16,306 nt of DNA from CAZIUL01 sp964542475 (GCA_964542475.1 CAZIUL010000080.1:1-16306), one strand, 5' to 3'; positions 1-9,149 are shown, counted from the stretch's first letter. Made by a program: numbers and translations. Notes: a model not told the origin generated them from the sequence alone.

Positions 1-129
1 ATTGGATTTTCAGAGGGAGGCTTATGGCCAGAAAAACCTACACGACCGTGCGGAGTCGTACAAGGCCGGGGATCGCTGCTCACAAGCGTTGTCATGGCCG
101 GCGAACGTGATTCTTTTCCGGGTGTACGA
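1..129. other. Left-edge non-coding flank, nothing assigned
   Basis: This stretch lies downstream of the minus-strand repeat-protein gene and runs off the window. A GGGAGG followed by an ATG at 24 opens only a 28-codon Arg-rich reading frame that I do not regard as a gene. The only inverted repeat seen is a weak 5-bp one (41-45 with 54-58), and no U-tract terminator for the neighbouring gene was found. Confidence 0.4.
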
Positions 130-3100
130 CTACTCCACTTCAATGACAACGATCTCCCCTTCCGGAAGGGGGAGTGAGACGGTCTTCTGGGCTTTCTTGT
201 TGCTGTAACGAAATACAACAAGAGTGACCTCGCCCTTGGGAAGGCCCTCGAGCATGAAGCTTCCATCCTCTGCAATGCTGCTTCCGGGGAGATCGCAGGG
301 ATCCAGGGTTGTGATCGTCGGGGAAACCTTCCAGGCGAACATTTGCCTGAGGGCCGAGTTGTCCCCATCGGATGCCTCCGGGAACTTCAGGATGCCCTTC
401 AGCGCACAGCAATCCGGATCCAGAGCGATTTGGAGTCCTGAGCGGTTCTCATTCATCTGGACATTCAGGTTCTTCATCAGGAAGGGGGCATGTTGTTCAT
501 GAAGTACGGTTATATGAAAGTTGCCTGCGGGAAGGTTCTTCGCTTCAAAAACACCCTCAGCAGCGGTTTTTATCTGGACCGGTTTGGGGGGGTTGCTCTC
601 AGCAACCTGCTGGAAGATCACCCGAGCACCCTGGACAGGCTCGCCGCTTGCCTTGTCCACGACAGTGCCTTGGATCCGGGCCAGGGCAATGTGCACCGAC
701 AGGTCCAGACGGGATGATGGTTCCAGTGTGAAAACCTCCGAATGCTTGTAGGATTGGCGATTGAATCCGTACCTCACGGTGTCGTCATTTGCCGGGTTTA
801 AATCCGGAGCATCCCACTCCACATTGAGCCGGTAAATTCCAGCCCTGAGATCGAAGAAACACACGTGGCCCGGCCCGATTTTCCTTTTTTTTTCGCTGGC
901 TTTATATTTGAAAAGGTCGGCAAGGGTTGTTTCGGTAAATTTCCGTTCCCGGTTCTCGTCGAGCTCTTCGAGCCTGGTCCAGAGCCCTTTGGGCAGGGTT
1001 TGCCCGGTCGAAGCTGTTATGTTGACGTTTACGACGCTGTTCCACGGATCAGGCACAATAAGATCAAGGTAGCAGGTGTCGCCATCCTCTATGGAGGCGT
1101 TATAAGCTTTCAGGCTGTCAAGTGTTGTTCCGTCATCAGGTAGAGAGCTTGTGGACATTCCAAAACCACTGTCACCCACGCCGGTGGCATGGGTGATCAC
1201 CCTTGCATCCACCACGTATTGGCCGTCCGGGAGCCCCTGGAACCGATAGCAGCCCGAACCGTCCGAACGGATCATGTTGAACATCTCGTCACCGTCCCAG
1301 GCAAGGACGCAGGCATCAGGGAGCGGGCGGCCGTTCCCGTCCCTCACCACACCTTCGATAGCGCCGGTGATTGGGGGCAGGGTGATTGTAAGCTCCACCT
1401 GGAGGTTCTCCTTGGAAACCTCCACGGGAGTCGGCTTGAAGACTTCGATTCCCTTGATCTTGATGAAGAGAAAATGCTTTCCCATCTTTACATCGTTAAA
1501 AGAAAAGGCCCCCTGTTCATCCGTAATGAAGGCGGTGGAGTAACTACTTCCTCTGCTCCGTGAGCGGACCCGGATTCCGTTATTCGTGAAAGAGATTCTT
1601 GGCCTCTGTTGCCTTTGTTTTCCCGACTCCTTCATGAAGGGGGGAAGGAACGGATCATCTTGCTCGTTCTCTAGCAAAACCGCAACGCCCGGGGCTGGTC
1701 CATTGTCCGCGAAATAAACTTTGCCGAAGATTTTGCCCATTTGCTCAAGCACACCGGAAACCTCTACCATGCCGGGAGGCGCGGGAACCTCGACATTCAA
1801 GAACTCCTGCGGCAGGAACCCCTTGACATGGACGGTGATATCAAAGGTGCCCTCAGCAACATGGTCTAATTCGAATGTCCCGGGCGCAGGGCTTTTCACC
1901 TTTTCGGACCATCCGCTGCCACCATAGGATATCCCATGATCCGTCACGGTTTTTATCATAAGAGAGGCCTTGGGCGTTTCGAGTACGGGATCTCCATCCT
2001 CGTTAGTGAGATGGATCAGCACCCTGGATCCGATTGGCAAAAAAAACTCGAGGCTCTTCGCTCCTATGGCCACCTTTTCAGCGAGCAGCAGCCGCCCGGC
2101 TTTCCAGCCCATTTCGCCCGGCTTTCTCATGCGGTGTGCCTTGATCGAGTAAAGTGTATCCGGCAGAGGGGCAAAGGAAAACGAACCGTTGTCATCGGTT
2201 GTTGTGTCCTGGTAGATCTCGAAATCAATGAACTGTCCCCTCGCATCCAGCTTTACCCCTTTTGCCGGTGATGCATCGGCGTTCAGAACCCGGCCCGAAA
2301 CGGGAAGGCATTTGTTGAGTGTGATCACAACTTCCGGGATATCCCTGCCGCGGTCCGGTTGGACCTTTTCGCTCCATCCGGCACCGCTGTCCTTCTTGTA
2401 GGCGGTGACACGAGTTTCAGCGGAGCGTCTATGGCTCAGGACAAAAAGTCCATCTTGATCGGTGACAGCGTACCGGGTCTTCCGCCAGGTGTCAGGAACC
2501 TCCCAGGGTATGCGGGAGGTGCCGACGGCACAGCCTTCCACCGGATCACCCTTCGAGTCTCTGACCAGTCCTTTTATCATAAAGGCAGGGGCCAGATGGA
2601 TATCTTCCAGATGAAAGGAGCCGTCGTAACAGGGCATGGCCTTGTAAAGCTGCGCGTTTGCTTTCAGGTAATGCAGATGATTGTACTGCAGATGGGTTGC
2701 CTGGAATTCATAGTCGGGAATCGTAAAGCTGTAGCTCCCTTCCGCATCCGTGGTACAGCCCGTTTCCTTCCATTCCAGATCGATAGGTGTATAAAAGGAG
2801 TGTTCTTCGCATAAAGCTCTTTTGACCTTGACGCCCTCCACCGGCTTGTCCTTCTCATCCAGGATGCGGCCCGACACCATGATGGAAGTTTTAGTTCCGA
2901 TGGAGACTCTATTGGCGGAACCGTTGATCGTTTCAGCGGCTACCCCTTCTCCAGGCTTCGCCATATCCCCGGCAGCGGTCGTGTTTTTGGGAGCCACCCC
3001 TTCCACCGCCTGATTTGTGCCGGCTTCTCCTGATAAAGTCTCTTTTTCCGGCAGATCGGTTTCGTTTGAATCCATCATGACGAAGAGGGTGAACAGAAAT

Positions 3101-3153
3101 GTAACGGCAAAGAACAAGAGTCCGATGATTAGAATTTTATTATTGATGGTCAT
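130..3153 (-). CDS. Membrane-anchored protein with multiple carboxypeptidase-regulatory-like domains
   Basis: A 1007-residue protein. One hydrophobic segment at residues 6-27 is followed by a Ser/Gly/Ala/Glu-rich linker to about residue 88, which suggests an N-terminal membrane anchor with the rest exported. The remainder is a chain of beta-sandwich repeats of the CarboxypepD_reg type. They open with strands such as VSGRILDEKDKPVEG (residue 93), IKGLVRDSKGDPVEG (193), VSGRVLNADASPAKG (285), IFGKVYFADNGPAPG (474), IEGVVRDGNGRPLPD (599) and IQGTVVDKASGEPVQG (827), with a degenerate copy near 917. Several end in the usual D-x-x-G-x-F/Y-x-F motif. Such domains are non-catalytic and occur in surface, adhesion or receptor proteins. 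No peptidase, plug or beta-barrel domain is present, so the exact role is unknown. The ATG follows GGGGAG at 7 nt. The gene stands alone, with a decayed gene upstream. Confidence 0.88.
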   Translation of the reverse strand: MTINNKILIIGLLFFAVTFLFTLFVMMDSNETDLPEKETLSGEAGTNQAVEGVAPKNTTAAGDMAKPGEGVAAETINGSANRVSIGTKTSIMVSGRILDEKDKPVEGVKVKRALCEEHSFYTPIDLEWKETGCTTDAEGSYSFTIPDYEFQATHLQYNHLHYLKANAQLYKAMPCYDGSFHLEDIHLAPAFMIKGLVRDSKGDPVEGCAVGTSRIPWEVPDTWRKTRYAVTDQDGLFVLSHRRSAETRVTAYKKDSGAGWSEKVQPDRGRDIPEVVITLNKCLPVSGRVLNADASPAKGVKLDARGQFIDFEIYQDTTTDDNGSFSFAPLPDTLYSIKAHRMRKPGEMGWKAGRLLLAEKVAIGAKSLEFFLPIGSRVLIHLTNEDGDPVLETPKASLMIKTVTDHGISYGGSGWSEKVKSPAPGTFELDHVAEGTFDITVHVKGFLPQEFLNVEVPAPPGMVEVSGVLEQMGKIFGKVYFADNGPAPGVAVLLENEQDDPFLPPFMKESGKQRQQRPRISFTNNGIRVRSRSRGSSYSTAFITDEQGAFSFNDVKMGKHFLFIKIKGIEVFKPTPVEVSKENLQVELTITLPPITGAIEGVVRDGNGRPLPDACVLAWDGDEMFNMIRSDGSGCYRFQGLPDGQYVVDARVITHATGVGDSGFGMSTSSLPDDGTTLDSLKAYNASIEDGDTCYLDLIVPDPWNSVVNVNITASTGQTLPKGLWTRLEELDENRERKFTETTLADLFKYKASEKKRKIGPGHVCFFDLRAGIYRLNVEWDAPDLNPANDDTVRYGFNRQSYKHSEVFTLEPSSRLDLSVHIALARIQGTVVDKASGEPVQGARVIFQQVAESNPPKPVQIKTAAEGVFEAKNLPAGNFHITVLHEQHAPFLMKNLNVQMNENRSGLQIALDPDCCALKGILKFPEASDGDNSALRQMFAWKVSPTITTLDPCDLPGSSIAEDGSFMLEGLPKGEVTLVVFRYSNKKAQKTVSLPLPEGEIVVIEVE

Positions 3154-3172
3154 TTTTTTCTCCCCAAAGAGT

Positions 3173-3510
3173 TCAGGTCTTATGCTGGTATTGTGAGTTC
3201 AAAACCCCTTCCAGGCCTTTGAAGTGGTTGACCATCATGCTGTTGATCTTTTGCCGGAAGGCCGCGCGTTCCATGCCCAGGGCATTGGTCGCTCCCTGTT
3301 TATAGTCGAAACAAAGCCCTTTTACCAGAATGCTGTGTTTATCGAAACGGCAAACAGAGCAAGCTCGCCCTTTTTCGGGCTTTCTTTTGCTGCAGCAATT
3401 AGCTCGCGGCCCGGGGTATTCATTTGTTTCATGATGAGGCCCGCTTTATGGGCCTGGAACCGCTGGAGCTCATCCGTTCGGGCCCCAGGTAAGTCCCGCG
3501 AATCGCCGTT
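3173..3510 (-). pseudogene. Decayed coding remnant, frameshifted, product unrecognised
   Basis: On the minus strand two overlapping frames read like one protein split by a frameshift. The upstream part contains RDLPGARTDELQRFQAHKAG and MKQMNTPGRELIAAAKES, then meets a stop near 3328. The downstream part, in another frame, contains ILVKGLCFDYKQGATNALGM and ERAAFRQKINSMMVNHFKGL, and ends with TGA at 3173-3175. Neither part has a credible start, and upstream extension meets a stop at 3511-3513. The residue pattern (amphipathic, few rare residues) looks like real coding sequence rather than a shadow frame. I do not recognise the family. It could instead be chance open frames. Confidence 0.33.
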
Positions 3511-3513
3511 TCA

Positions 3514-3825
3514 GAGGCTTTTAAGGGTAGTTGGGTCTCATGGGACCGGTGGGACCGTATTGTCGGTATAGGGGGGGAAGATATTGAAGAGCCAGAGTTG
3601 AAGGACGACTTTGGCTCGGTTTGTTCCGAACGTGCAGCCTCCATTTTACGGATTGCCAGGTGTGCCTTCTGTATTATACAAGGTATCAGAAATGCCCTAA
3701 AACTCACCCCGTATGGTGCAAATATTCAATCGATCTTAAAACAAGAACGAAACAGTAGATCCGAGCCATTTTGTAAGGTGTCATTCGACTTTTGACACAG
3801 GATGGAATTTATAACGGTGGGCTAG
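3514..3825. other. Intergenic stretch, no feature recognised
   Basis: Short open frames exist on both strands, but none has a ribosome-binding site plus a coding-like composition. No RNA gene, inverted repeat or mobile-element end was recognised. Confidence 0.35.
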
Positions 3826-4008
3826 AAAGCTGACGCGAATGGAACGCACCTGATAGATCTTTGGATGATAACGGGTAAGGAATATTCAAGAAGCGGGATC
3901 AGGCAGCTTGACGGTCATTGGGTGGTAAGGCAGACGGAATTTTTCGGGTGGACACCAGGGAATAAATGGCACTTCGAGATCATTGCCGAGAGATGGAGGG
4001 GCTTATAA
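3826..4008 (+). pseudogene. Possible 3' remnant of a gene, unrecognised
   Basis: A 60-codon open segment that starts right after a stop codon and ends with TAA at 4006-4008. It reads like a protein C-terminus, including QLDGHWVVRQTEFFGW and NKWHFEIIAERW, with the alternating aromatic/charged pattern of beta strands. The only internal ATG (3865) has no ribosome-binding site. It may be the tail of a lost gene or a chance frame. The family is unknown. Confidence 0.25.
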
Positions 4009-4035
4009 TAATGTAACTTTGCTGATATATTGTTG

Positions 4036-4064
4036 TTGCAATAATTAATCTATACGTTTAGAAT
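4036..4064 (+). promoter_or_regulatory. Putative sigma-70-type promoter of the subtilase gene
   Basis: TTGCAA (4036-4041) and TAGAAT (4059-4064) are separated by 17 nt in a locally AT-rich stretch upstream of the secreted peptidase gene. This would give a leader of roughly 135 nt to the preferred start. The match is good but not perfect, and no experiment supports it. Confidence 0.4.
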
Positions 4065-4194
4065 GCTTAAGCCTGAGAGCCTATCCGATAACAACATGTC
4101 GATGAAGCCCCTGCATGCTGTCAAACCTGCATGAAAGGAAGCGTTTTTAGAGATGACATTTTTTAATTCCAGAATGGTTGCAACAAAAACGGAT

Positions 4195-4209
4195 AAGGAG
4201 AAAACTTTG
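4195..4209 (+). promoter_or_regulatory. Ribosome-binding site selecting a TTG start
   Basis: AAGGAG at 4195-4200 lies 6 nt before TTG (4207-4209). Starting there gives MKSYTKTTFLFLLVSLILSL, a textbook signal peptide. The upstream in-frame ATG (4153) has only a weak AGAG before it and would put 18 polar residues in front of the signal peptide. Confidence 0.55.
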
Positions 4210-6831
4210 AAATCTTATACGAAGACTACCTTTTTATTCCTCTTGGTATCCTTGATTCTGAGCCTGAATGCTGTTCTCTGTGCCGAAGAGACTGTTTCCA
4301 ATCAGGAAGCCGCTCCGGGCGCCTGCTTCGTAACCATCTCAGAAGATCCGGCACAACCCAACCTATTGCTTACTCCGGGAGGAAAAACGATTCACCGTAC
4401 GGTGAATCCGGTCAGCGATCTACGGACCGTGTTCGTTCCAGAAAGTGCCATCCAACTTTATCTCTGGGAAGAAGCGCTTCAGAACGACCGGTTACAGGCA
4501 TTTTATGCCATCAGCCGAGATGGTACAAACCTCAGCGGCCGGGTCCGGGCCACCACTTATTATATCCGGTTGAGAGACCATATCTTCGATCCCCTCATGC
4601 AAGCCCAATCGGTGCATTACACTTTGGAAGCAAGACCTTCGAACACGCTTTATCTTGTCCAGTTCGTAACAACCCCTCTGCCGGAGTTCCGTTCTGCCAT
4701 CGTAAGCCTTGGCGGGAAAGTTCACCGTTTTCTGACGGATCATACCTTTATTGTCGAGATGTCGAAGCATGTTTCGACACAGGTTGCCGGGCTTCCATAT
4801 GTCCGCTGGGTGGGTCCTTACCATCCTGAATACCGTGTGGAGGAATATTTACGCAATGCCTTGAAAGGTTTCACACAGCCTCTTGAAGAGCAGCGGTATT
4901 CGATCATGGTCTGTGACCGCAACCATGATCGACAGTTAAGCCTGGAGCGCCTGATGCAGAACCTGGGCGGAACCGTTCATTTTACCACACCCAAGGGCAT
5001 CCGTATGGAGGCCACCCTTACCCACGATCAGCTATTGAGCGTCGTGCACGCCAGCGAAGTTCAATTTATAGATCGCTGGGGCGGTCCGGGTGAGACGGAC
5101 ATGAACATCGTCCGGTCGGTGGGAGGCGCGGACTATCTCGAGGGCTTGACCGGCTGGACAGGACAGGGCGTTCGGGGTGAAATATTTGATACAGAGGTTC
5201 GAATGAGTCATCAGGAATGGCTCTACACTCCGATCGTTCACAGTACGACACCAAACGGCTACAACCACGGGACGAGTTGTTACAGCATTAATTTCGCACA
5301 GGGCATTGATCCGAACGCTCGCGGCCTGGTGCCCGACGGCCAGGGAATCTTCTTCCTGTACAGCGAATCCACCCAATTCGGCGGGTCAAAATCACGATAT
5401 GACATAAACAAGGAGCTCATAGATCCGTTAGGCTACTACCGTGCAGTATTCCAGACCGCAAGCGTCGGATCCACACGCACCACTGATTACACGACCATTT
5501 CGGCGGAAACAGACGATTACCTTTTTCTGTATCCCATCTTGAGTACCCAATCTCAAAGCAATTCCGGCTGGCAGGATTCACGGCCCCAAGCCTGGGCAAA
5601 GAATATAGTCTCTGTAGGCGGCTTCTATCACTACGACACAGCGGATCGATTAGATGACCACTGGGGTGGCGGAGCCAGCATTGGCCCCGCGTCAGACGGC
5701 CGCATCAAGCCGGATCTCGCGTATTTCTATGACGAAGTTCATGCCGCCAGTGGCAGCTCGAACACGAGCTACACCGAATTCAGCGGAACCTCCGCTGCTA
5801 CGCCCATAACCTCCGGGCACTTCGGCCTTCTCTTCCAGATGTGGCACGAACAGGCGTGGGCCGGGCATGGTGGAGCGGCTACGGTGTTCGACAGCAAACC
5901 CCAGATGGCCACGGCAAAAGCCATGATAATCAACCATGCCTACCGGTACGACTGGACGCAGGGAGGCGCTAATGGTGACATCAACAGAAATGTACAGGGC
6001 TGGGGCACGGCAGACGTCCGAAACCTGTATGACATGGCGCCTCAAACCATGATCATTGATGAAACCGATGTGCTCGCCCCACTCGAGACCAAGACCTATT
6101 ACGTAAACGTGGTTTCAGGAGTGCCGGAGTTGAAGGTGACCATGGTATATACCGATCCAGCGGGCACCGTGGGTTCGGGCCATCATCGTATCAATGACCT
6201 TTCTTTGAAAGTAACCTCGCCATCCAGCATGATTTACTGGGGTAACAACAATCTGCATAACCGCAATATCTCTATGCCGGGGGGGAGTTCCAACAGGATA
6301 GACACAGTGGAAAACGTGTTTATTCCGAGTCCTACGAGCGGTACCTGGATTGTGGAAGTCATGGCGGACGAAGTAGTCCAAGACAGCCATACCGAGACCC
6401 CGGAGATCGATGCTGACTTTGCTTTGGTGATATCCGGGATCTCCTTCGAACTCGAGGCAGATACTCATACCCTTCCCGAGCTGGGCGGAACGGTCAACTT
6501 CACACTTGATAGCGGCGCGGGCAACGGCAACCGCAACTACTTCCTCCTTGGCAGCGTTTCCGGAACCACGCCCGGCTTTCCGCTCCCCGGAGGCCTGACG
6601 CTGCCACTGAACTGGGATGTTTTTACAGGTATCGTTTTCCAGAAGGTCAATACTCCATTCTTTTCAACCTTCCAGGGACAGTTGGATGCATTGGGTCAGG
6701 GCGCCGCACAACTGAATACCTTGGGCCCGTTACCTCCCGGCTTCGTAGGTGTCAAGCTCTATTTTGCCTATCTCCTTTACCAGCCCTTCGACTCTGTCTC
6801 GAACCCGCTGGCCATTGAGATAGTGCCGTAG
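4207..6831 (+). CDS. Secreted S8 family (subtilisin-like) serine peptidase
   Basis: An 874-residue exported protease from the preferred TTG start; an ATG at 4153 would add 18 residues. Order: signal peptide (1 to about 25); an N-terminal beta-rich region; two tandem modules resembling I9 propeptides (around 145-205 and 230-295), each with an LGG-x-V-H turn; then the catalytic domain. The triad is visible as Asp328 (GEIFDTEVR), His354 (NHGTSCYS) and Ser529 (FSGTSAATP). Asn452 (SQSNSGW) fits the oxyanion-hole Asn. After it comes a beta-sandwich typical of KP-43-like subtilases (VTMVYTDPAG, INDLSLKVTSP). The final ~130 residues (NYFLLGSVSGTTPG onward) form a separate domain that I have seen, from memory, as a tail in planctomycete exoproteins. 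It probably degrades extracellular protein. The gene is monocistronic and convergent with the glycosidase gene. Confidence 0.9.
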   Translation: MKSYTKTTFLFLLVSLILSLNAVLCAEETVSNQEAAPGACFVTISEDPAQPNLLLTPGGKTIHRTVNPVSDLRTVFVPESAIQLYLWEEALQNDRLQAFYAISRDGTNLSGRVRATTYYIRLRDHIFDPLMQAQSVHYTLEARPSNTLYLVQFVTTPLPEFRSAIVSLGGKVHRFLTDHTFIVEMSKHVSTQVAGLPYVRWVGPYHPEYRVEEYLRNALKGFTQPLEEQRYSIMVCDRNHDRQLSLERLMQNLGGTVHFTTPKGIRMEATLTHDQLLSVVHASEVQFIDRWGGPGETDMNIVRSVGGADYLEGLTGWTGQGVRGEIFDTEVRMSHQEWLYTPIVHSTTPNGYNHGTSCYSINFAQGIDPNARGLVPDGQGIFFLYSESTQFGGSKSRYDINKELIDPLGYYRAVFQTASVGSTRTTDYTTISAETDDYLFLYPILSTQSQSNSGWQDSRPQAWAKNIVSVGGFYHYDTADRLDDHWGGGASIGPASDGRIKPDLAYFYDEVHAASGSSNTSYTEFSGTSAATPITSGHFGLLFQMWHEQAWAGHGGAATVFDSKPQMATAKAMIINHAYRYDWTQGGANGDINRNVQGWGTADVRNLYDMAPQTMIIDETDVLAPLETKTYYVNVVSGVPELKVTMVYTDPAGTVGSGHHRINDLSLKVTSPSSMIYWGNNNLHNRNISMPGGSSNRIDTVENVFIPSPTSGTWIVEVMADEVVQDSHTETPEIDADFALVISGISFELEADTHTLPELGGTVNFTLDSGAGNGNRNYFLLGSVSGTTPGFPLPGGLTLPLNWDVFTGIVFQKVNTPFFSTFQGQLDALGQGAAQLNTLGPLPPGFVGVKLYFAYLLYQPFDSVSNPLAIEIVP

Positions 6832-6909
6832 TTGAAAGAAGCCAGGATTTCATGACAGCCTCGTGTGCTAGTTCGAGCCCCTCCGGGTGTGCCAGTTTTA
6901 TTCCGCAGC

Positions 6910-9024
6910 TCACCTGATCCAGATGTAATCAAAGGCAAAAGAGCCCTCTGAGAGGCTTTCCAGGACCAGGGTGTGCTTGCCCTTGCTCAGGTGCACCTTG
7001 TTGAAGCCGGTGCTGAGTATGCGCTTGGCATAGCGGCTCTTCAGGTCACACCTTTCTTCCCCCCTCACACCGTTGCCCGCCCCCCCAAGATCGCTCACCT
7101 TGAGGGGCCGGCCGTCGAGCAGCAGGCGCAGCGCCCCAAACTCGGGTTGATGCGCAGCAACCATGTTGATGGCCATTTCCCCCTCCTTCTCGATGTCAAT
7201 CTCCATGCTCAACCGCTCTTTTTCCGCTGCCGACCAGGTAACGAGCCTTCCCCTGGATGAGCCGGGAAAGCCCTTCTGCAGACGGACCGTGTCCGAAAAA
7301 GAGTCCTTCAGAAGATCCTCGAAATGGAAAAAGCGAGCACCGCTTACACCGTAGATGGGTTCCGGTTCCACCGGTATCAGGGGCCGGACCTCGAGCTCTG
7401 ATAACTGAAGCCTCCTGTGGTCATCAATGGCGCCGGGCAGGGCATAGTAGTAGGCGATGCGGTCATAGCAGAGGCCGGGATAGGCGTGGTGAGGCCAGAG
7501 CTCCATGTAAAAGGCAAAGGAGCTCTTGAACAGGATGGAGTCGAGAATGTGCCACCTGTGGTTGGAAACATAGCCCGCGTTTCCCGGGCCGCTGTTCAGG
7601 GGCTGACCGCAATAAGGATGATCGAACAGATCCGGCCTGCTCCAGGAGTAGTTGAAATAATCCTCGGAGCCTGTTCCAAAAAAGACCGGAAAGCCGCACC
7701 CGTCCACAAAGATCTTTTCGTCGCCTTCGCCCCACCAGCTCCCGTAGGGAGTGGGAATGCCGGAGTGGTTGACAACCATTACGGCAACACCCAGGAAGCG
7801 GCCCTTTCCGCAGGCCACCAGGTAGGGCATGTCAAAAGGCCCGGAGCTCAGATCCAGGTCGTTGTCAGCTCGCCATTTTCCATGAAAGAGGCATGATCTC
7901 TCATCCCAACCCCATGGCACCAGATCAAAGGATGCGAACAGCCGGAACTCTTCAGAGGTGCTGTTCAGGATCGACACATCGGCCTTTCTCCTGTAGGGCA
8001 TGACAAAGCGGCAGGTCATGACCCCGCCTTCTGAAACGGAGAAGGGCGTGCTGGAATAGGGATTGATCCCGGGTCCTGAGCCAAAAAAATCACCCAGCGG
8101 GGAATCCACCTGGGGTTTGCCCGCACCGTCAAACACGATCCTCAGAAGAGCGCCCCTCAATGCCGCGTCCGGGTCTTCGCTCTTGATACGAACCGAAAAA
8201 CGGGCGATCGCTCCCGGCCCGGGCTGGTCCGAGCTGGTCCATGACCATCTTGATCCGGGTCCGATCAGGCCCCTATCCTCGGGCAGCAGCTCTTTTTTTG
8301 TCTTTTCGGGAGCGGTGAGCCGCTCAACCGCATGTTTCAATCCGCCCTCATGAGCCTTCAACTCTTCAATGTTGAAGCAGGCCACTTTCACACCCTCATC
8401 ATAGGTGCGCACCTCCACCTCGTAAAAGTGAAGCCGGTCGATCTTCCCCTCCCAGGTGATGCGCAACGAGCTTGCAAATGGAAGGGGCATGTAGTTGCTG
8501 TCCTGCTGGCAAAAGGCATCACCTTCATCGAGCTTTACCCCGGCGCGTTCCAGGAACAGCGTTGACCGCCTGGCAAGGAAGTCATAGGCAGGGCCCTCGA
8601 AAAGAGGCTCCTCCTCCCCATCGAGATAAAGCCTGAGGACGCCGTTCATTCTTGCCGACCATGTTCGCACCACAGCCCCGGGCCCCTCCACGAGGGCTAT
8701 CTGATAGAGGCCATTTCCATCCTTGCCGGGCTCCTTCAGGACCTTTTCGAAACCGGGCAGAGGCTCTCTGCCGAAGCCGTCCGAGTTGGAATACCACGAC
8801 TCCTCGTCAGGGGAGATCGACCTCCGGTCATAGCTGGAGTACTGCCGCGTGTCAAAGGGCAGCCCCGGAAGACGGGCAAGTAGCTCCATGTTCGTCATCT
8901 CATCTAGAAGGGAGGCGAATGTCACCTGCTCTTCGTTGTCTTTGCCAACGGCTGGGCCGTGGACAAGAAGACAGAGCATAAAAAGCGCGGCGCCTGCCGC
9001 GATCCGATTCCTTGTTTTAATCAT
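6910..9024 (-). CDS. Secreted DUF2961 protein, glycoside hydrolase family 172
   Basis: A 704-residue protein with a signal peptide (1 to about 27) and a DUF2961 core over roughly residues 60-560. GH172 members act on fructofuranosides and arabinofuranosides (difructose dianhydride I synthase/hydrolase, alpha-D-arabinofuranosidases). Two conserved glutamates are visible: Glu433 in SWWGEGDEKIFVDG and Glu454 in FFGTGSEDYFNY. Their 21-residue separation matches the catalytic pair I recall for the Bifidobacterium founding enzyme (Glu270/Glu291). The HRWHILDSILF and ELWPHH motifs are also typical. Residues about 570-704 form a beta-sandwich ending in HTLVLESLSEGSFAFDYIWI, like a carbohydrate-binding domain. 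The ATG follows AGGAGG at about 9 nt. It is expected to act outside the cytoplasm on a plant, microbial or mycobacterial-type glycan; the substrate cannot be read from sequence. The neighbouring sugar kinase and propeller proteins fit glycan use. Confidence 0.9.
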   Translation of the reverse strand: MIKTRNRIAAGAALFMLCLLVHGPAVGKDNEEQVTFASLLDEMTNMELLARLPGLPFDTRQYSSYDRRSISPDEESWYSNSDGFGREPLPGFEKVLKEPGKDGNGLYQIALVEGPGAVVRTWSARMNGVLRLYLDGEEEPLFEGPAYDFLARRSTLFLERAGVKLDEGDAFCQQDSNYMPLPFASSLRITWEGKIDRLHFYEVEVRTYDEGVKVACFNIEELKAHEGGLKHAVERLTAPEKTKKELLPEDRGLIGPGSRWSWTSSDQPGPGAIARFSVRIKSEDPDAALRGALLRIVFDGAGKPQVDSPLGDFFGSGPGINPYSSTPFSVSEGGVMTCRFVMPYRRKADVSILNSTSEEFRLFASFDLVPWGWDERSCLFHGKWRADNDLDLSSGPFDMPYLVACGKGRFLGVAVMVVNHSGIPTPYGSWWGEGDEKIFVDGCGFPVFFGTGSEDYFNYSWSRPDLFDHPYCGQPLNSGPGNAGYVSNHRWHILDSILFKSSFAFYMELWPHHAYPGLCYDRIAYYYALPGAIDDHRRLQLSELEVRPLIPVEPEPIYGVSGARFFHFEDLLKDSFSDTVRLQKGFPGSSRGRLVTWSAAEKERLSMEIDIEKEGEMAINMVAAHQPEFGALRLLLDGRPLKVSDLGGAGNGVRGEERCDLKSRYAKRILSTGFNKVHLSKGKHTLVLESLSEGSFAFDYIWIR

Positions 9025-9066
9025 GGGGGCGTCCCTCCTAAGGATTGGGTGAACGGTTCAAAAGCA

Positions 9067-9100
9067 CATGAAACCGGCAATCCCGACTGCCGGCTTCATG
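9067..9100 (-). terminator. Strong hairpin between the VCBS gene and the GH172 gene
   Basis: Arms 9067-9079 and 9088-9100 pair over 13 bp with one G-U wobble in the minus-strand RNA and an 8-nt loop. The hairpin lies 50 nt beyond the stop of the upstream VCBS gene, and the RNA then runs into a short UUUU. It probably limits read-through into the glycosidase gene, so the two minus-strand genes may be separate units. Confidence 0.55.
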
Positions 9101-9149
9101 CGCTGGCTTTCTGCCTGCGTGTCAGTATATCAGTGCCCGGGGCGAATCT

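Noticed and set aside
24..110. A 28-codon Arg-rich frame after GGGAGG at the left edge
   Set aside because: It is too short, has no recognisable motif, and cannot be distinguished from chance.
5506..5580. Apparent loss of the oxyanion-hole Asn in the S8 peptidase, because the usual AAGN motif is absent
   Set aside because: SQSNSGW lies the expected distance before the conserved AKNIVSVGG strand, so Asn452 can fill this role.
6832..6909. A bidirectional terminator between the convergent peptidase and glycosidase genes
   Set aside because: Only a weak CCC/GGG pairing is visible and no convincing stem with a U-tract was found.
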